64,000 nt of DNA from Pogona vitticeps (GCF_051106095.1 NC_135793.1:4011501-4075500), one strand, 5' to 3'. Positions 15,401 to 25,081 are shown, numbered from the stretch's first letter. Notes: a model not told the origin generated them from the letters alone. Made by a program: numbers and translations.

Positions 15401-18058
15401 CAAACCCAGAGGTAGCCTTACTTCAATTTTTATAAAATAAATGCTTTTCTTTAGGGCATGAAGGCATAGACTCATTCAGTTCTAAATGTCCCCTGCTCAT
15501 ACTGTGTATGCTGGCTGGATCGCTCAGCAAGCTGGAAGGTTAGGACTTCAATTCTCCACTGTGGCCCCCAGGAGAAGAGCCAGCCTATATAGCCTTGGGC
15601 AAGCTGCACAATCCCAAGACCCCCCAGTATTACTGCTACTGTACAATAACTCAGTTCTCATCCCCTCCAGGCCTTGGTATGTCACTGGATCGTAAGGAAA
15701 ACCTCACTTTTCCTTTTCTTCAGAGCTGGGTCTCCCTGTACAAAGGAAATGCATCCATTTTCCATTGTTCTAAACAGAGAACTTGGCAGTCTGGAGAAAT
15801 CATCCATGTGCCCACCTTTACTGTTCAAAGCATTCATTAAGGAAACCTAGCCCATGACAGCACTGCAGCCAGAGGTAGAAACTACACTGCAGGGGTGCTT
15901 GAAAGCCGGAGAACAACACTGAATGCTTCCTCACATTCTCTCCGTCTTTAATGTCTTGTTGGGAATAGTACTTATCTCACAGCAAGAGGCTCGGGACAGC
16001 CAGCCTTGTAAGTAATTCAGTATTTAATCAACTGCTGAATTATAAGGCAACATTTATGTAAACCCTACTGATTCAATGTATCTTTTCTAGTCCGGATTAC
16101 TAGATGGATTTGGCCTCATGTGTTTGACCCTGACAGCTCCCTTATGTTGTTCCTCCAAACCTTTTGCCTATCACGCTGTTAGGGGTATCCGAACACATGT
16201 GAAGCTAGGCAATTTTGCTAGTTCAAGACACTTCAAGAATCAATACGCTCACTAAGAAGCTTACAGGAATAAAAACAAATTCCCAATAGACAACACGTAT
16301 TTCAAGCGAATAGAATAAAGGCTCCTCTCTATTTCTGGGACAATTCAAAGAGAATTGTGTCACTTGGATGCAGAATATCTGAAAGGCTGTATTTTCCCAT
16401 ACAAGCCTGCCTGGGCTTTGAGGTCTACTAGAGAAATCCTTTTCATAGTCTCATCACCGTCAGAGGCCCATTTGACTCAAAAAGACCGCAACAAATGCTC
16501 AGAAGAATTGTGTGTGTATGTGTTCTGTGCTGTCAACTCGGAGCAGACTTATAGTGACCCTAACAGGGCTTTCAAGGTGAGATGTTTAAGGTGTGGCTTG
16601 AGGCCGAGCAGAGATTTGAACCCTGTTCTCCAGAGTCCTAGTCCATCACTCTTATCCACTACACCACACTGGGAATCGCTGCCCAGAGGAATTATCTGCA
16701 CATAGAAGGGCTGATTCTACTGTACTAGCACCACCACACTGTACAGGAAACTTCAGCATCACGTGGATCTGGATTTTGACTGTGAAATCTAGAAAGAAGC
16801 CACTTTCAAGCTTTCTTATTTTCTCAAATCCAGACTGGAGTGTTATTATTACAAAATTAGTAAAACTTAACAGCACATCCTGTTCTGCACATTGCTTTCT
16901 GCCACTTCCTTCAACCGTCCTTGGCTCTCATAGTTTGACTACTTCCAACAGAAAAACTAGGTACAAACCTATATAAACCTAAAATAAATAAAAAAATTCT
17001 GACACAACTGTATTTGGCTTGAACTCTCATCATCTGCGGCCCATTTCATTAGCCTCAAAGATGCAGTGACAGGACTGTTAGTTTTGATGAACAGCCTTAC
17101 CCAGCTGGAAATGATTGCCAAAAGGCTATACTTTTTTTAATGGCTAGGGAAAGGGTAAAGAAAATAAACAGACACTGAAAATACCAAAATATCCAAAATG
17201 TCAGTACTTGATCTATGAACGGGGGGGGGGGGAGGGGGGGGGAAGCCACAGAAAATGAGAAAATTTGAATAACAAATTTCAGAGGAGGGCCAACGTTATC
17301 CTCTTCCATCATCAGTGAAGAGTCTCTTGTGGTACCTTTTAAGACAAATAGGTTTTATTCCACCACAAGTTTCCATGGATCTCAGTTCGCTTCCCCAAAG
17401 GCAGAAACGACAAAGTTCAGGATTTCATATACGCAAATTGTTCACAAATGGGGTGTCATGTAATCAGAGGGAATCGGGGGGGGGGGGAACAAATATTGGC
17501 GACCCCAGTTCCCAAAGGGAAGGGGGAAAAAACCAAACCCCTGTCAGGGCAAGTTCAGAAGTTACTTTTTCAGAGAAAGAATGCCTGGGGGGGGGGGTTT
17601 GGGAGGTTTTTTTTTAAATTAATTGGCAGGGCAATTAAAAAGAAAAGAATCCACCAGGCATCACCAAAAACACATTTACGCAGAAACAAGAAATAAAAGT
17701 GCCACAACATATGTATGTGTGCTTGTGTGTCATATAAAAAGGGGGGGGGGGGAAGTCTTGAGGGACGTTTAGCTCTAAGGGTCTAATGATGCTATACCTA
17801 GTTAATTAAAAGTATTTGTTTTTAAGGGGAAGGAAAAAGGGGGGGGGTCTGGAGTCCCCAAAGGCCACGGAGGAAGGCGGGGGGGCTCTCTTTCCTCTCC
17901 CCACTTCCCCTCCAGGCCCATACCTGAGGGGGGTCAGTGGGGGGGCCCTCTCTGTACTGCCCCCTCCCCTATTTACTGCCCCCTCCCCCACACCTGCCCC
18001 CCTTCTCCTCCTCGTCCTCCTCCCCCCATGTTTACCAGTCCCCCTCACCAGACTCCAT
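3404..18058 (-). CDS. ATG4A: Cysteine protease ATG4A (autophagin-2), 13 coding exons
   Basis: Peptidase family C54 enzyme that cleaves the C-terminus of ATG8/GABARAP proteins and delipidates them in autophagy; cytosolic. Coding exons in transcript order: 18058-18049, 13156-13082, 12695-12624, 11507-11409, 10884-10783, 10098-10026, 9252-9173, 8699-8512, 7498-7420, 7146-7001, 5793-5737, 5038-4927, 3468-3404 (stop TGA). All junctions are GT-AG with matching phases and give about 385 aa. The catalytic Cys lies in [11 protein letters not shown] (about residue 65; Cys77 in human), and the Asp and His in LDPHTTQ (exon 7146-7001). The C-terminus EEFEILSV keeps the LC3-interacting FEIL motif. Exon 8699-8512 carries the usual variable, here Cys-rich, stretch before GWKPLLLI. 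The N-terminus MES-AEYLEEL is 12-13 residues shorter than the human and chicken proteins as I remember them; see findings. Very close family match throughout; identity is secure and only the N-terminus is uncertain. Confidence 0.96.
3920..4138 (+). mobile_element. L2/CR1-like LINE 3' tail
   Basis: Ends ATCGTGATCCTCCTTGGGTC then AAAGTCTGCCTATGAATAAA, the ATG4A last intron's match to L2/CR1 tails (short repeat-like 3' terminus). Antisense to ATG4A. Confidence 0.6.
4808..4895 (+). repeat. Family-1 MITE, 3' half only
   Basis: Sequence from ATGACATGTATATAGTGTTC to CCCTACTGTA matches the 3' half of the complete copies at 24837 and 33245. It lies in the ATG4A last intron, directly beside the donor of exon 5038-4927. 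Confidence 0.7.
6215..6608 (-). mobile_element. L2/CR1-like LINE 3' end, reverse, in ATG4A intron
   Basis: Contains GTGGGAGGGAGTTCCACAGT, CAACCACAGAGAAGGCCCTC and, at the 3' tail, CTCGAAAGGACCCAAGGTAG. Reverse orientation relative to the copy at 20527. A family-A SINE remnant continues to about 6715. Confidence 0.7.
7200..7330 (+). mobile_element. RTE/Bov-B-like LINE fragment in ATG4A intron
   Basis: Translates to [20 protein letters not shown] followed by PMYGCES, the same RT C-terminal block as at 59850 and 60150. A short internal fragment, just upstream (in transcript sense) of ATG4A exon 7146-7001. Confidence 0.65.
8076..8317. repeat. TA-flanked MITE, family 2 (CCGTATTTTTC ends)
   Basis: Terminal inverted repeats TACCGTATTTTTCCATGTAT and the matching ...CAGAAAAATACGGTA, with TA at both outer edges; about 242 bases, non-coding. 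In an ATG4A intron. Confidence 0.8.
9548..9757 (-). repeat. tRNA-derived SINE, family A
   Basis: Shares ACTTATGGTAACCCTTTTCA, AGAATATTCAGAAGTGCTTT and GGGGAATCGAACTCCCAGCC with the copy at 43377. In an ATG4A intron between exons 10098-10026 and 9252-9173. Confidence 0.8.
10535..10627 (-). repeat. Family-1 MITE, 5' end, reverse orientation
   Basis: Reads GCGGATAAGTGAATCAGCGA then CTGATCCTGCGGATAGGGAG, the reverse complement of the family 5' end. In an ATG4A intron. Confidence 0.7.
13157..18048 (-). other. ATG4A intron 1, non-coding with SINEs and poly-G runs
   Basis: 4.9 kb between coding exons 1 and 2. It holds SINE copies near 15505-15620 and 16510-16672 and, close to the promoter, six G homopolymers of 9-12 bases (17221-17232, 17234-17242, 17476-17487, 17587-17597, 17741-17752, 17839-17847). 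No conserved coding segment was found on the minus strand. Confidence 0.6.
16510..16672 (-). repeat. tRNA-derived SINE, family B, in ATG4A intron 1
   Basis: Contains GTGCTGTCAACTCGGAGCAG, TATAGTGACCCTAACAGGGC and, at the head, TTTGAACCCTGTTCTCC...CCACTACACCACACTGGGA. Other minus copies are at 34186-34350, 35985-36165 and 60388-60551. Confidence 0.75.
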
Positions 18059-18466
18059 GCTCCTCCTGCGCCGCGACGACCACCATCCTCCTTCCCCTCC
18101 TCCGCCTCGGGCCCCCTTCAGGCTCCGGCTCCCCTTCCTTCCTTCCCTTCCTCCCTTCCTTCCTCCCTCGAGCGGCGCTCAGCCTCCTCCTCCCCCCCTT
18201 CCGCCTCCCCACAGAAAACAACACGACAAGGTTCCCCACCGGGCGCGGGGCACGCCGGGAGAGGGAGTCCGGCCGCCGGAGTCGGCGCGCGGCGCCCGGG
18301 CCCCTCCGCCTCCCGCCCCGCACTCCAACTCCCGGCAGCCCTCGCTCCTCCCTCGCCTCGGCGCGCCTGCGCCCCGGGCGCCGTGAGCACGCGCCGAGGA
18401 GAGGGGCGGGGGCAGGACCGGAAGCCGAGCCCCGCCCCGCCCCCTCGGTCTCCTCACGGCCGGGCC
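18059..18466. promoter_or_regulatory. Divergent CpG-island promoter of ATG4A (minus) and PSMD10 (plus)
   Basis: The two start codons are 408 bases apart and point away from each other. The interval is very GC- and CpG-rich. It contains GC boxes (GGGGCGGGG near 18403-18411; CCCCGCCCCGCCCC near 18430-18443) and an ETS/GABP-type ACCGGAAG at 18417-18424, about 45 bases before the PSMD10 ATG. No TATA box is evident, as expected for housekeeping CpG promoters. Head-to-head ATG4A/PSMD10 is also the human arrangement. Transcription starts cannot be placed from sequence alone. Confidence 0.85.
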
Positions 18467-21400
18467 ATGGCAGAGGCGGCGTCGGTCTCCAACGTGGAGG
18501 TCTGCGACCTGGCCTACGCGGGGCGCCTGGAGGAGCTCAAGGAGCGCCTGGCCGCCCACCGGGGCTTGGCCACCCGCCCGGACCAGGTAGGTGGGCCGAG
18601 AGAGCGGCGGTAACGAGGAGGAACGCGTTGGAGGAACGCGTTACAGGAACGGTAACGCCTGGCGGGTGGCCGTGCTCGTGGGGAAAGGGAGGGGGTGGAG
18701 GCGGGAGGGGATGGTGGCACTCCAGCTCCCATCATTCCCCGCCGCGGGCCCCCTGGAAGGGCGGGAAAAAAGGCGTTTCTTGGGTCTTGGAGGTGCCACA
18801 GCAAGGAGGGGGCGGATCCAGTTGGCTTTTCCTGCCTTGCAGGGTCGTTGTGAAGAAGGGAGCCTGGCCTCCGGGGCCTCGTCCAGCATCTTGTTCGCAT
18901 ATGTGCCTGCAGGCATTTCCATGCAGGGATGTCCCAGCTAAACCGTTTGGGGTGTGGAATAACGTGCTCCTCTTGAGACCCATCCGCCCCTCGGCTCTGG
19001 CTGTCTGGGCTGAGGCTAATGGGAGTTGTAGTAGATCGACACGTGGAGGGGCTGTATGGCCCCATCTCTCAAGATCCGCTTAGTCTGTGTGCATAAACTG
19101 AAAGGTTCTCTCGCCTTCTCTCTCCACCACGGATCCCGTCAGATCCAGAGGTGCTCCTAATGCTAATTTGTGGTTTGATTGTAAGGACAACAGGACAGCC
19201 TTGCACTGGGCATGTTCCGCTGGACGCACTGATGTTGCCGACTTCTTGCTGAGCTTGGGAGTGCCCGTGAATGACAAAGATGACGTAAGTCTTGGTATTA
19301 ATATTTTTTAAAAATTGTTTAGTCCTTGTATATTTAAGGGAGCATTTTTCCAGCTTCTGCCTCTGGAGCTAGTACACAACACACTGGCCCCTCCTGGGGA
19401 AATCATGTTTTTAGCTAAAACAAGGTTCAAAAAAGCATCCATGGTAGTTAGGTGTGTTTCGCGGGCAAAGTCTCTGTAGTTCCTTCTCTAATTTCTAGTT
19501 GCTGCTCATTTCACTTACTAAGGAATTTTCATCATCATCATGTGCCATCAAAGCAGTTCTGAATTTGTGGTGACCCTTTTCAGGATTTTCCAGATAAGAG
19601 AATACTCAGAAGTGCTTTACCCTTCCCTTCCTCTAGGGGCAGCCTTGGGATGGTGCAGCTGGCCCAAGGCTACCCAGGCTGGCTGTGCTTCTGGAAGACC
19701 CAATGGGGGATTTGAACTCCCAGCCTCTGGTTCTACGTCCGGATACCTAAACCACTGGGCTATCCAGCTAGCTAGGAATATTGGTTATGAGTATTTGGAA
19801 AGTGGGACTTAAATTTTCTCTCTGACATCATTTTTGGCCTGGAATGTGTTGTTGTTTTTCCAAAGAGAGTTAGAAAATGATGGGGTCTTACAGGAGAGTA
19901 AAAGAATTAGCAGGTTTGAGAAGGCAGGTGATGAGTTAAGAGAGACAGTGTGGTGTAACAGACAGAGTGTTAGACAGGACTCGGGAATCATGGGTTTAAA
20001 TCCACGCCTAGCCACGAAAACTCACTGCTGGGTGGGTGGCGCTAGCAAGCGGCTCCTTCGAGCCTCTCACTTGAAAACCCGTTTTGGATCTCTCTGCGTT
20101 GGAAGTGACTGAACACGACACAGCAGCAAGCTAGCAAACATTTTTTTTTCTTTTCTCTCTTTTCCAGGCGGGTTGGACTCCTCTGCATATTGCTGCTTCC
20201 GCAGGCCGGGATGAAATAGTGCGAGCTCTTATAAAGCGAGGGGCCCAGGTGAACGCTGTCAATCACAATGGCTGTACTCCTCTGCATTACGCAGCATCCA
20301 AAAATAAGCAGGAGGTAATTTTATTTTTCTTGCCGGCTTAGCCCCAGGGTGAGTCCATGACCATAGGCTGTCCTCTGGCACGGTTGAATCTCATGTCCCT
20401 CTCCCGCCTGGGTCACAGATACACAGGTTTCAAGCTGGCTTCAGTTCTTCAGGACTTTGAGTGATAAAGTGCCATTAACGTTATAGCAGATGAAACGACT
20501 TAGCCATTTGTTGCCCTTCGAAATTTCACAATTCAAAGTGCTGGTGATATAAAGCCCTTAATGGCTTAAGTCCAAGCTTTCTCAAGAACCGCATCTCAAG
20601 TCCCACCGTCTCGGTCCCACCACCTTCACAGATGTGTTTGGTGCGGACACAGAAGAAGGCCTTCTCTGTTACTGCTCCCAGACTTTGGAACTCCCTCCCA
20701 CTGGAGGCCAGACTGGCCCCATCTTTGCTGTCCTTCCACAAGCAGGCAAAGCCTTTTCTCTTCAGACAAGCTTTTTCTTGGTCACACTCTAGGAAACAAT
20801 AAATGGGATGGTTCATCTTTTGTTGCTTCTAAATCTTTTTTCATAATGCTTTTACCTCCCATTTCTAATAGGTTATTAATTCTTCTTTAATATTTAAATA
20901 ATTTACTGTCTTAGCTTTTAATATAGCAGGGCTGTGGTTTCTGTGGGATCAATACTAGCAGTTTCATTTGTCTGCTGCCTGAAAATATTGAATAAAAATC
21001 TCCCCGAAACACGTGTTTCTGAGGTGTGTTACTAGCACTGGACACTAGAAGGCACTTGTCTCTGTCGGCATCTGGAGGCGGGGCTTGGAACCGATTCCCA
21101 TGCAGATAACGTGGTCCTACTGTATTGCGTTTTAATGCTTTGGGTCCTTTTTTCAAAAAGAGAACGGCAGGGTAAAAATAGTATAAACAAATAAAATGAA
21201 AGGGGACACAGGCTGAGCAAGCTTCGCTCTTGCTGAGTACAAAGCAACCGAGAAGATAATCTGCTCTTCCTCCTTTGACTCACAGATTGCAGTGATGCTG
21301 CTCGAGAACGGTGCCAATCCGGACGCCAAGGACCACCTGGACTCAACACCGTTGCACCGAGCGGCCTCCAAAGGAAACCTGAAAATGATACAGATCCTTT

Positions 21401-22003
21401 TGAAACACAAGGCTTCTGCCAACCTGCAGGATTCAGAAGGAAACACAGCTCTGTAAGAACTGGTGCTTTTGTGGGGGGCGTAATCTGTGGAACGTCTGAT
21501 AGCCCATGCCGTGGCTTTCAAACTACAGCTGGACCACAGTATCCACAGGAGGTGGAATTGGCTCCAAGCCCCTGCGGGGGCTGAAAAACGCAGAAGTATC
21601 CAAAACTATGTGTTGCTTGGTATTTGGCTCACTCTAGTCGCCAGTCCTGGTAAATGCACCTTGGAAATACCTAAAAATAGGTATTTGGAGGAGGTGTTAG
21701 TTTTTTTTCAGCCAGTGGATAAGTGAATCAGTGGATACTGATCCAGAAAATGGGGCAGGCGTTTCCTAGTGTAACCAGAGTTTGCAAAGAAATATAGAGG
21801 TGGCCATTAGAGCCTGGTAAGAGCTAATCCTTGTTTATCTTATTGACAGCCATTTAGCCTGCGACGAAGAGCGAGTGGACGAAGCCAAACTCTTGGTATC
21901 CCACGGTGCAAGTATATATATTGAAAACAAAGAAGAAAAGACTCCACTTCAAGTGGCAAAAGGAGGTCTGGGCTCGATCTTAAGGAGGCTGGTGGAAGGC
22001 TAG
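18467..22003 (+). CDS. PSMD10: 26S proteasome non-ATPase regulatory subunit 10 (gankyrin)
   Basis: Ankyrin-repeat chaperone that assists assembly of the proteasome base by binding the PSMC4 ATPase; in mammals it also binds RB1, CDK4 and MDM2. Coding exons: 18467-18586, 19186-19284, 20168-20314, 21286-21452, 21850-22003 (stop TAG). Phases agree and give 228 aa, against 226 in human. Ankyrin signatures are plain: TALHWACSAGR, TPLHIAASAGRDE, TPLHYAASKN, TPLHRAASKGN, and LACDEERV with TPLQVAKGG at the end. LACDE fits the LxCxE motif reported for RB binding. The protein ends in RRLVEG (KRMVEG in human). The start sits in a CpG-rich segment shortly after an in-promoter ETS-like site. Intron 1 ends in a weak acceptor (TTGTAAG) with a poor pyrimidine tract, but the next exon is unmistakable. 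I saw no canonical AATAAA soon after the stop, so the 3' end is not placed. Confidence 0.97.
19530..19774 (-). repeat. tRNA-derived SINE, family A, in PSMD10 intron 2
   Basis: Starts ATCATCATCATGTGCCATCA and ends with CTAAACCACTGGGCTATCC. Near full length and antisense to PSMD10. Confidence 0.8.
19935..20128 (+). repeat. tRNA-derived SINE, family B, in PSMD10 intron 2
   Basis: Head ACAGTGTGGTGTAACAGACA, then ACAGGACTCGGGAATCATGG and GGTTTAAATCCACGCC (B-box-like), with a tail related to GGAAGTGACTGAACACGACA. Sense to PSMD10. Confidence 0.7.
20527..20880 (+). mobile_element. L2/CR1-like LINE 3' region in PSMD10 intron 3
   Basis: Contains TATAAAGCCCTTAATGGCTT, CTTTGGAACTCCCTCCCACT, GCTGTCCTTCCACAAGCAGG and CTTTTCTCTTCAGACAAGC, the common 3'-region text of L2/CR1-type elements in reptiles. 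5' truncated. Similar copies at 58920-59110 (plus) and 6215-6608 (minus). Confidence 0.7.
20924..21123 (+). repeat. Family-1 MITE in PSMD10 intron 3
   Basis: Carries CCTGAAAATATTGAATAAAA, the central TAGCACTGGACACTAGAAGG and the 3' end GGGGCTTGGAACCGATTCCC...GTCCTACTGTA. Forward orientation, 163 bases upstream of PSMD10 exon 4. Confidence 0.75.
21536..21758 (-). repeat. Family-1 MITE in PSMD10 intron 4, reverse orientation
   Basis: Begins CACAGTATCCACAGGAGG and ends GGATAAGTGAATCAGTGG...CTGATCC, the reverse of the copy at 20924. It starts 84 bases after PSMD10 exon 4. Confidence 0.75.
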
Positions 22004-22429
22004 CCGTCCCGTATTCTGCCTGTGAATGACTGGACTTCAGGCTGTTCACTTTTCTTTTGGATTGGCTTTGACTGTCATAACTTTTTCTGTAGCATAGCTT
22101 CTCTTGTATTGTGTCTCCTTGCCTGCATTTTCTGCAGCCCAACAACATTCCTTTGAATTCCTTGTGATGTTTAACTGCTTTTTACAGTATTTTTACTCTC
22201 TTGGGGATGTGGGATTGATGCCCGTCTCTTGTCAAAAGTCACACTCGGCAATGGTCTTCCTACTCTGGTGTGTCTAATCTTCCTAAGTTAAGCTTCTTTC
22301 TGCAACACAGATTTATGTAAGAGTAGGCAGAATCTAGAATTCTACAAGTGGATATTGGCCACAGGGTGTTTACTCTTAAAAGTTTATCAGATCTTTCTTT
22401 AAGTCAAGTGTCATCATACCGTCCATGCA

Positions 22430-22590
22430 TACCGTGTTTCCCCAAAAATAAGAGGGTCTTATATTAATTTTTGCTCCAAAAAAACACATTAGGGCTTGTT
22501 TTATTTTACATGCCATCTTCTTCTGGTTGCTGCACAAGGGGGGAGGGTGGGGTTTCACTTCACTGGGGCTTATTTCAGGGAAACAGGGTA
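22430..22590. repeat. TA-flanked MITE, family 3 (TTTCCCC-AAAATAAG ends)
   Basis: Starts TACCGTGTTTCCCCAAAAAT and ends TTCAGGGAAACAGGGTA, inverted repeats bounded by TA. A half copy of the same family (CCCTGTTTCCCCGAAAATAA) lies at 11719-11762 in ATG4A. This copy is in the PSMD10 3' flank. Confidence 0.75.
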
Positions 22591-22591
22591 A

Positions 22592-22795
22592 TAATAATTG
22601 CATGCCGCCAAGTCAGTACATCAACCCTTTTCCGGGTGTTCTAGGTAGAGAATACTCAGAAGTGTTTTACCCTTCCCATCCTCTAATCTAGGGTCAACCT
22701 TGGGACTGTCCAGCTTGCCCAAGGCCACCCAGGCTGGCCTTTCTCAATTGGGGAATTGAGTGCCAAACCTCTGGCTTCACAGCCAGAGACCTGAT
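22592..22795 (-). repeat. tRNA-derived SINE, family A
   Basis: Contains GAGAATACTCAGAAGTGTTT and CTCTGGCTTCACAGCCAGAG. It lies directly against the family-3 MITE ending at 22590. Confidence 0.75.
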
Positions 22796-23277
22796 TCAGT
22801 TATGATACTTAAGAAATCCAAAAATCATTGAGGCCTGTGTCTACCAGGTAACACGAATAGCTCCTTTAGCCTGCTTACACATGAAGAGAGTAGTTGTAAT
22901 ATTTCTGTGAATTCCTTGTAAAGCATTCGCTGTGTTCTGTGGGAGAAGAATGGCAAGGAATGGAAAATTATAGGAAGACCACAGACGTAGCTTACCTAGA
23001 GCGGTTTAGAGGCTCTCAGAAACAGTTTTGCTTGCAAATTCCTGTTCAGTGGCACCAGAGATAAGAGGTTCCTGTACAGTGAGTTCCGGAAGATAATTTT
23101 TTAAAAAATAAGCTATCTTCCTTGTCCATATATATATGGTATATGCTAAGTAACTGAGTCCTGCCCAGACTTAGATCTTCTGTTTCTCTCCTTGGCTGGT
23201 CTTACAGTCTCTGGGGGCTAATGCAAAGGACTTTATACCACCAGAGCCATTTGCTGTGCCCTAAGCGACATAGAAAG

Positions 23278-23504
23278 GGACATGGTGGCGCTGCGGGTTA
23301 AATTGCAGAAGACTGCGCTGTGAGGTCGGAAGACCAGCAGTTGTAAGATCAAATCCATGCGACGGAGTGAGCTCCCATCGCTCGTCCCAGCTCCTGCCAA
23401 CCTAGCCATTCGAAAGCATGTAAAAATGCGAGTAGATAAATAGGTACCACCTCGGTGGGAAGAGTCGGACATGACTGGACTGTCAAGGAGAACCTTTACC
23501 TTTA
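23278..23504 (+). repeat. Sauria SINE (squamate tRNA/Bov-B-tailed SINE)
   Basis: Contains GACATGGTGGCGCTGCGGGT, GCTCCTGCCAACCTAG, GAGTAGATAAATAGGTACC and the 3' tail CGGACATGACTGGACT...AACCTTTACCTTTA. These are the hallmarks of Sauria SINEs, which use Bov-B machinery. The middle is shortened. It is the strongest taxonomic marker in the window. Confidence 0.85.
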
Positions 23505-23904
23505 AGCGACTTAGAATAGGTTTTGCTCCTTAAACAGCATCCCTCAAGCCCAGCTTTTTGGGCTGATGAGCAGCTGCTTGTATGAGACACTTAACTGGAA
23601 TACTAAGCAGGAAGAATTTCTTCACAAAAGGTTTAATTTTTTTCATAAATACATTTTGCTTTTCTTCTATAAACTGTCCTCATAATGGCTAAACCTGATA
23701 ATCTACTACCAATGGCTAAGGTTTTATGGGTCTACTTTTTGCCTGCCAGCACATGCCAGGATGGATCAGAGGCATGGCCTAGCTGCTCTTCATTCCAGTG
23801 CTGAAGAGAGCAAAACCATTTTCTGCTCCATCTTTCCATAACTCTCTCTGCTAGACAGTGTAAAGCATAAATAATAATTAGGACCGGACCTTTTACTGAG
23901 AAGG

Positions 23905-24092
23905 GGATTGTCTGGAAAAGGCGATCATGCTGGGAAAGGCGGAAGGCAGCAGGAATGAGAGGAAGACCCAATACCAGATGGACGGACTCCCTAAAGGAAG
24001 CCCCAGGCTTGAGTTTGCAAGAGCTGAGCAAGGCGGTTGAGGACAGCATTGGGGGGTCACCATGAGTTGGAGTCAATTCACTGGCATATATA
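23905..24092 (+). mobile_element. RTE/Bov-B-like LINE 3' end
   Basis: Contains GATCATGCTGGGAAAGGCGG, GAGAGGAAGACCCAATACCA, GGACGGACTCCCTAAAGGAA and the tail GGTCACCATGAGTTGGAGTC. This is the typical end of the element whose tail is shared by SINE family A. Confidence 0.7.
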
Positions 24093-24836
24093 ACAACAGA
24101 CTTTGGAAGCATCCCTGATCAGGGGCAATTGGAGGATATGGAGAATTGCAGCTGAAAAAGTAACTTCTATGAGCAGTGGAGGAGTGTCTGTTGCGCATCA
24201 TGTACTTTGCATGAAGTGTCTGTTATCAGAAGGGAGAAGGTGGCAGGTGTCCACCTTGGAGATGTCCACTTCTGCCAGTCCAAGAGCAATGTCCTAGATG
24301 CTTCTCTTCCTAACATCACGGCATCTTAACTTTTTGTATCTGGTCTGTCCTTTTCCACCGTTGGCTTTTCTCTATCCTGGGTCCCCTCCACTTTGGTGAA
24401 CACAGTAGGCGGGGATTCCCTGCTGCCCATTGGGATTTCAGCTCTCAATCAGTTCAGCAGCCCAGTGGCAAACGGCACTGCCCTAGATGGGCAGAGGGCT
24501 AGTAGGACAAAGCAGCTTCCGCTGTTCTTCTTGTGATCTGCTTTTCTCCCTAACCTCAAGGTCTCAGTTGCTCTGTTGAAGTCAAGAGTGCCTCAAAGCA
24601 TGGCTGTAGGACCGACTATCTATCCTCGCCTTGTCACCATCATGGTGCTACCAGGTAGATCTGGTGTTTTAATGCACTTCCTTTTTAGCAAAGAAATGGA
24701 GAACGTCCAATTTTGGTAAATGTTTATGTGGTATTAACAAAAGAATCAATGTCTTATCCTTTTCCCCTCCCCTTCATGCTCATATACATGCAAAATGCAA
24801 CATCACTGATCACACCGAGGCGTGAAGGCAAGGATA

Positions 24837-25081
24837 TACAGTAGGACTCCCTTATCTGTGGGATCAGTATCTGCTGATTCACTTTTCCACCCCCCAATAA
24901 AACATTTAAAGAAAAATCCTAGAAATATATATTTCTACAGCTGAAGTGACCAGAACGGGTCACTATGCAATGCATAGCATTCGTGATTAAAAGAGCATTC
25001 GTTAAAATTGTGGGTTTTGGCATCTGCATATGGGGGGGGGGCTTGGAGCTGATCCCTTGCTGATACGGAGGTCCTACTGTA
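24837..25081 (+). repeat. Family-1 MITE, complete, with TA-flanked inverted ends
   Basis: Ends are TACAGTAGGACTCCCTTATC and GATACGGAGGTCCTACTGTA, which are inverted repeats bounded by TA. About 245 bases with no coding capacity: a non-autonomous Tc1/mariner-superfamily (pogo/Tigger-like) element. It lies between PSMD10 and VSIG1. Confidence 0.8.

Noticed and set aside
17101-17143. Possible missing ATG4A microexon (minus) with a fine CCCTAG acceptor and GTAAGG donor
   Set aside because: It is 43 bases, which would shift the frame between exons 1 and 2, and its translation does not resemble the expected VLSKYE-QITIFT.
17816-18613. Long Pro/Ser/Arg-rich open frames over the ATG4A/PSMD10 promoter
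   Set aside because: CpG-island sequence lacks stop codons by composition. The frames are low-complexity and overlap the known divergent promoter and both first exons.
23732-24112. 126-codon minus-strand frame
   Set aside because: It is antisense to a plus-strand RTE-type LINE 3' end and shows no independent evidence.
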